Assembly: GCA_012295275.1 (NCBI GenBank)
Contig: CM022671.1
Span: 13,312,178-13,376,177, forward strand
Length of the DNA stretch: 64,000 nt
Direction of reading: 5' to 3'
Source: Chrysomallon squamiferum
Taxonomy: Eukaryota; Mollusca; Gastropoda; Neomphalida; Peltospiridae
In this document: positions 62,732-64,000 of the stretch, one piece after another
How the letters are laid out: each line of letters starts with the position of its first letter
Numbering within the stretch: position 1 is the stretch's first letter
Notes under the pieces: generated by a model
Seen by the model: only the letters and a program-made list of their open reading frames with translations
Told to the model about the DNA's origin: nothing
Database searches by the model: none
Position numbers and translations under genes: made by a program

Positions 62732-63442
62732 TTATTATTATAAGGTATTATAAACAAACCGAATATAATTATTATGTTTATATCTGCTTGAGCTCACAGG
62801 CTGACATAGGTCTGTTGGTATTATATGTTATTGGACATAGGAACAACCCTCCTCAGCGCTTCCACTGATTATTTTCCCAATACAGCCTGTGTTTCACAAA
62901 CTATGGCTGTACTGTAATAAATCAACCATGAGGACAGCCTGTAGTCAGCCTATCGGAAACAGTACAAGAATAACAAACGTAAAATAAACAAACAAATATA
63001 TTGTACTGATAATAATATAGATTGTTTTATCACTGTGCAGTCGTTTTACTGAAATATAGAACAGCTGCCTTTAAAACAAACTGTTTATTTAAACAATAAA
63101 ACAAATAGCAACATACAAACACACAAATTATTTATTTATGTTTTCACCTTTGTGAACATATTGCCGTGAGAATTTAAAAACAGCTCTATCACAAGAACAC
63201 AAAGCCACTGCATTTGTATAATTATGAAGGGCTTAACATGTTACATACGAAACATTTAAAACTTGTTTGAAATTAGAAAATAGAAAGATGACTAGTGTGC
63301 TTTCATCTCCATTCCCACCGGTTAATGTCTTGACACATTTTTAAACAATTCGTTATAAGAACCTTCAGTAAAAATAGTAAGAAATATAATACAAAAAACA
63401 ACTACAAAAAACAACAACAAAAAAAAAAAAAAAACAAAAACA

Positions 63443-63501
<59 letters not shown>

Positions 63502-63639
63502 CGAAATAATGACATGGAAACATTTATATAAGGATCAGCTTCAAAACAAAACTTACAAAATAATAATAATAATAATAATAATAACTCAAATTTAATTTTT
63601 TTTAAAGACGAAATGCCCCATCCTAAAAAAGAAACACCC

Positions 63640-63674
<35 letters not shown>

Positions 63675-64000
63675 AGTAAACAAACAAACAAAAAAGAAAT
63701 AAAGAAATATTGATAATATTAATTACAGTAACACAACTCTAAAACAAAAACGAAACATGTTTTATCAAATACAAGACATTTTTCTTCCCTGTTTCAATTT
63801 TGTTATGATTCATGACTATTTAACGTATGAATAAAGTCTGATATTGTGTTTATACATTGTACATTTTCTCTCTTTCTATGTGTGAGTGTATATGTGTTTA
63901 TTTATGCGGGTGTTTGTATATTCAAACGCTTAAATTATATATAAAGTGTTTTACATACAAATATATATTGTAAATGAAGAATGTAAAATCAGATATAAAA
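62732..64000. other. Intron upstream of the Shisa/CYYR1-like exons
   Basis: AT-rich with (AAT)n at 63443-63498 and an A run of about 29 at 63644-63672. No signal-peptide exon was recognised before the window ends. Confidence 0.45.
63443..63498. repeat. (AAT)n microsatellite
   Basis: About 18 units, in the upstream intron of the Shisa/CYYR1-like gene. Confidence 0.95.

Noticed and set aside
62551-62757. Open frame of Asn/Ile repeats
   Set aside because: It is a translation of the TAA microsatellite.
63402-63683. Open frame with Phe, Tyr and Leu runs
   Set aside because: It is a translation of homopolymer and AAT repeats.

Overview
The window looks like animal nuclear DNA that is strongly AT-rich, with GT-AG introns, many short exons, TAA/AT/CA microsatellites and decayed transposons. 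The gene set (PPP4R2, CRELD, Shisa-type membrane proteins), a CRELD gene that appears to encode both vertebrate isoform types, an RNase H-bearing LINE and invertebrate-style dispersed repeats fit a lophotrochozoan, most likely a mollusc. The species is inferred, not proven. No prokaryotic features, tRNA, rRNA or CRISPR array were seen.

Layout. (1) About 1-22.8 kb, minus strand: an unrecognised gene with a charged helical N-terminus and a long Ser-rich disordered part. Its coding exons are at 19.6, 8.5 and 6.9-5.7 kb, its 5' UTR exon is near 22.6 kb, and a possible tail-anchor exon runs off the left edge. (2) 25.08-29.9 kb, plus strand: PPP4R2, the regulatory subunit of protein phosphatase 4, in seven coding exons. 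(3) 33.86-37.7 kb, minus strand: a secreted, N-glycosylated, probably GPI-anchored orphan encoded in one exon behind a non-coding first exon. (4) 39.6-49.7 kb, minus strand: CRELD, with ten shared exons and two alternative last exons. One gives a two-helix membrane tail and the other an acidic soluble tail ending KMEL. A perfect ER-stress element lies about 320 bp upstream of its start codon. (5) 51.5-54.3 kb: a 5'-truncated, frame-broken LINE on the minus strand. (6) 55.66-62.54 kb, minus strand: two neighbouring genes, or alternative cassettes of one gene, encoding six-cysteine single-pass (Shisa/CYYR1/WBP1/VOPP1-type) proteins with the same exon phases. A 541-bp hAT-type element with a perfect 8-bp target duplication lies between them.

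The genes are unrelated housekeeping, secretory-pathway and membrane-adaptor genes and do not form an operon-like unit. The points most worth following are the CRELD exon choice with its ER-stress element, the paired six-cysteine cassettes, and a dispersed repeat that begins at the CRELD exon 1 splice donor and recurs about 8 kb away, also starting with a GTATG donor-like sequence. Exon boundaries were set by hand from splice consensus, reading frame and protein similarity from memory; no alignment was run.
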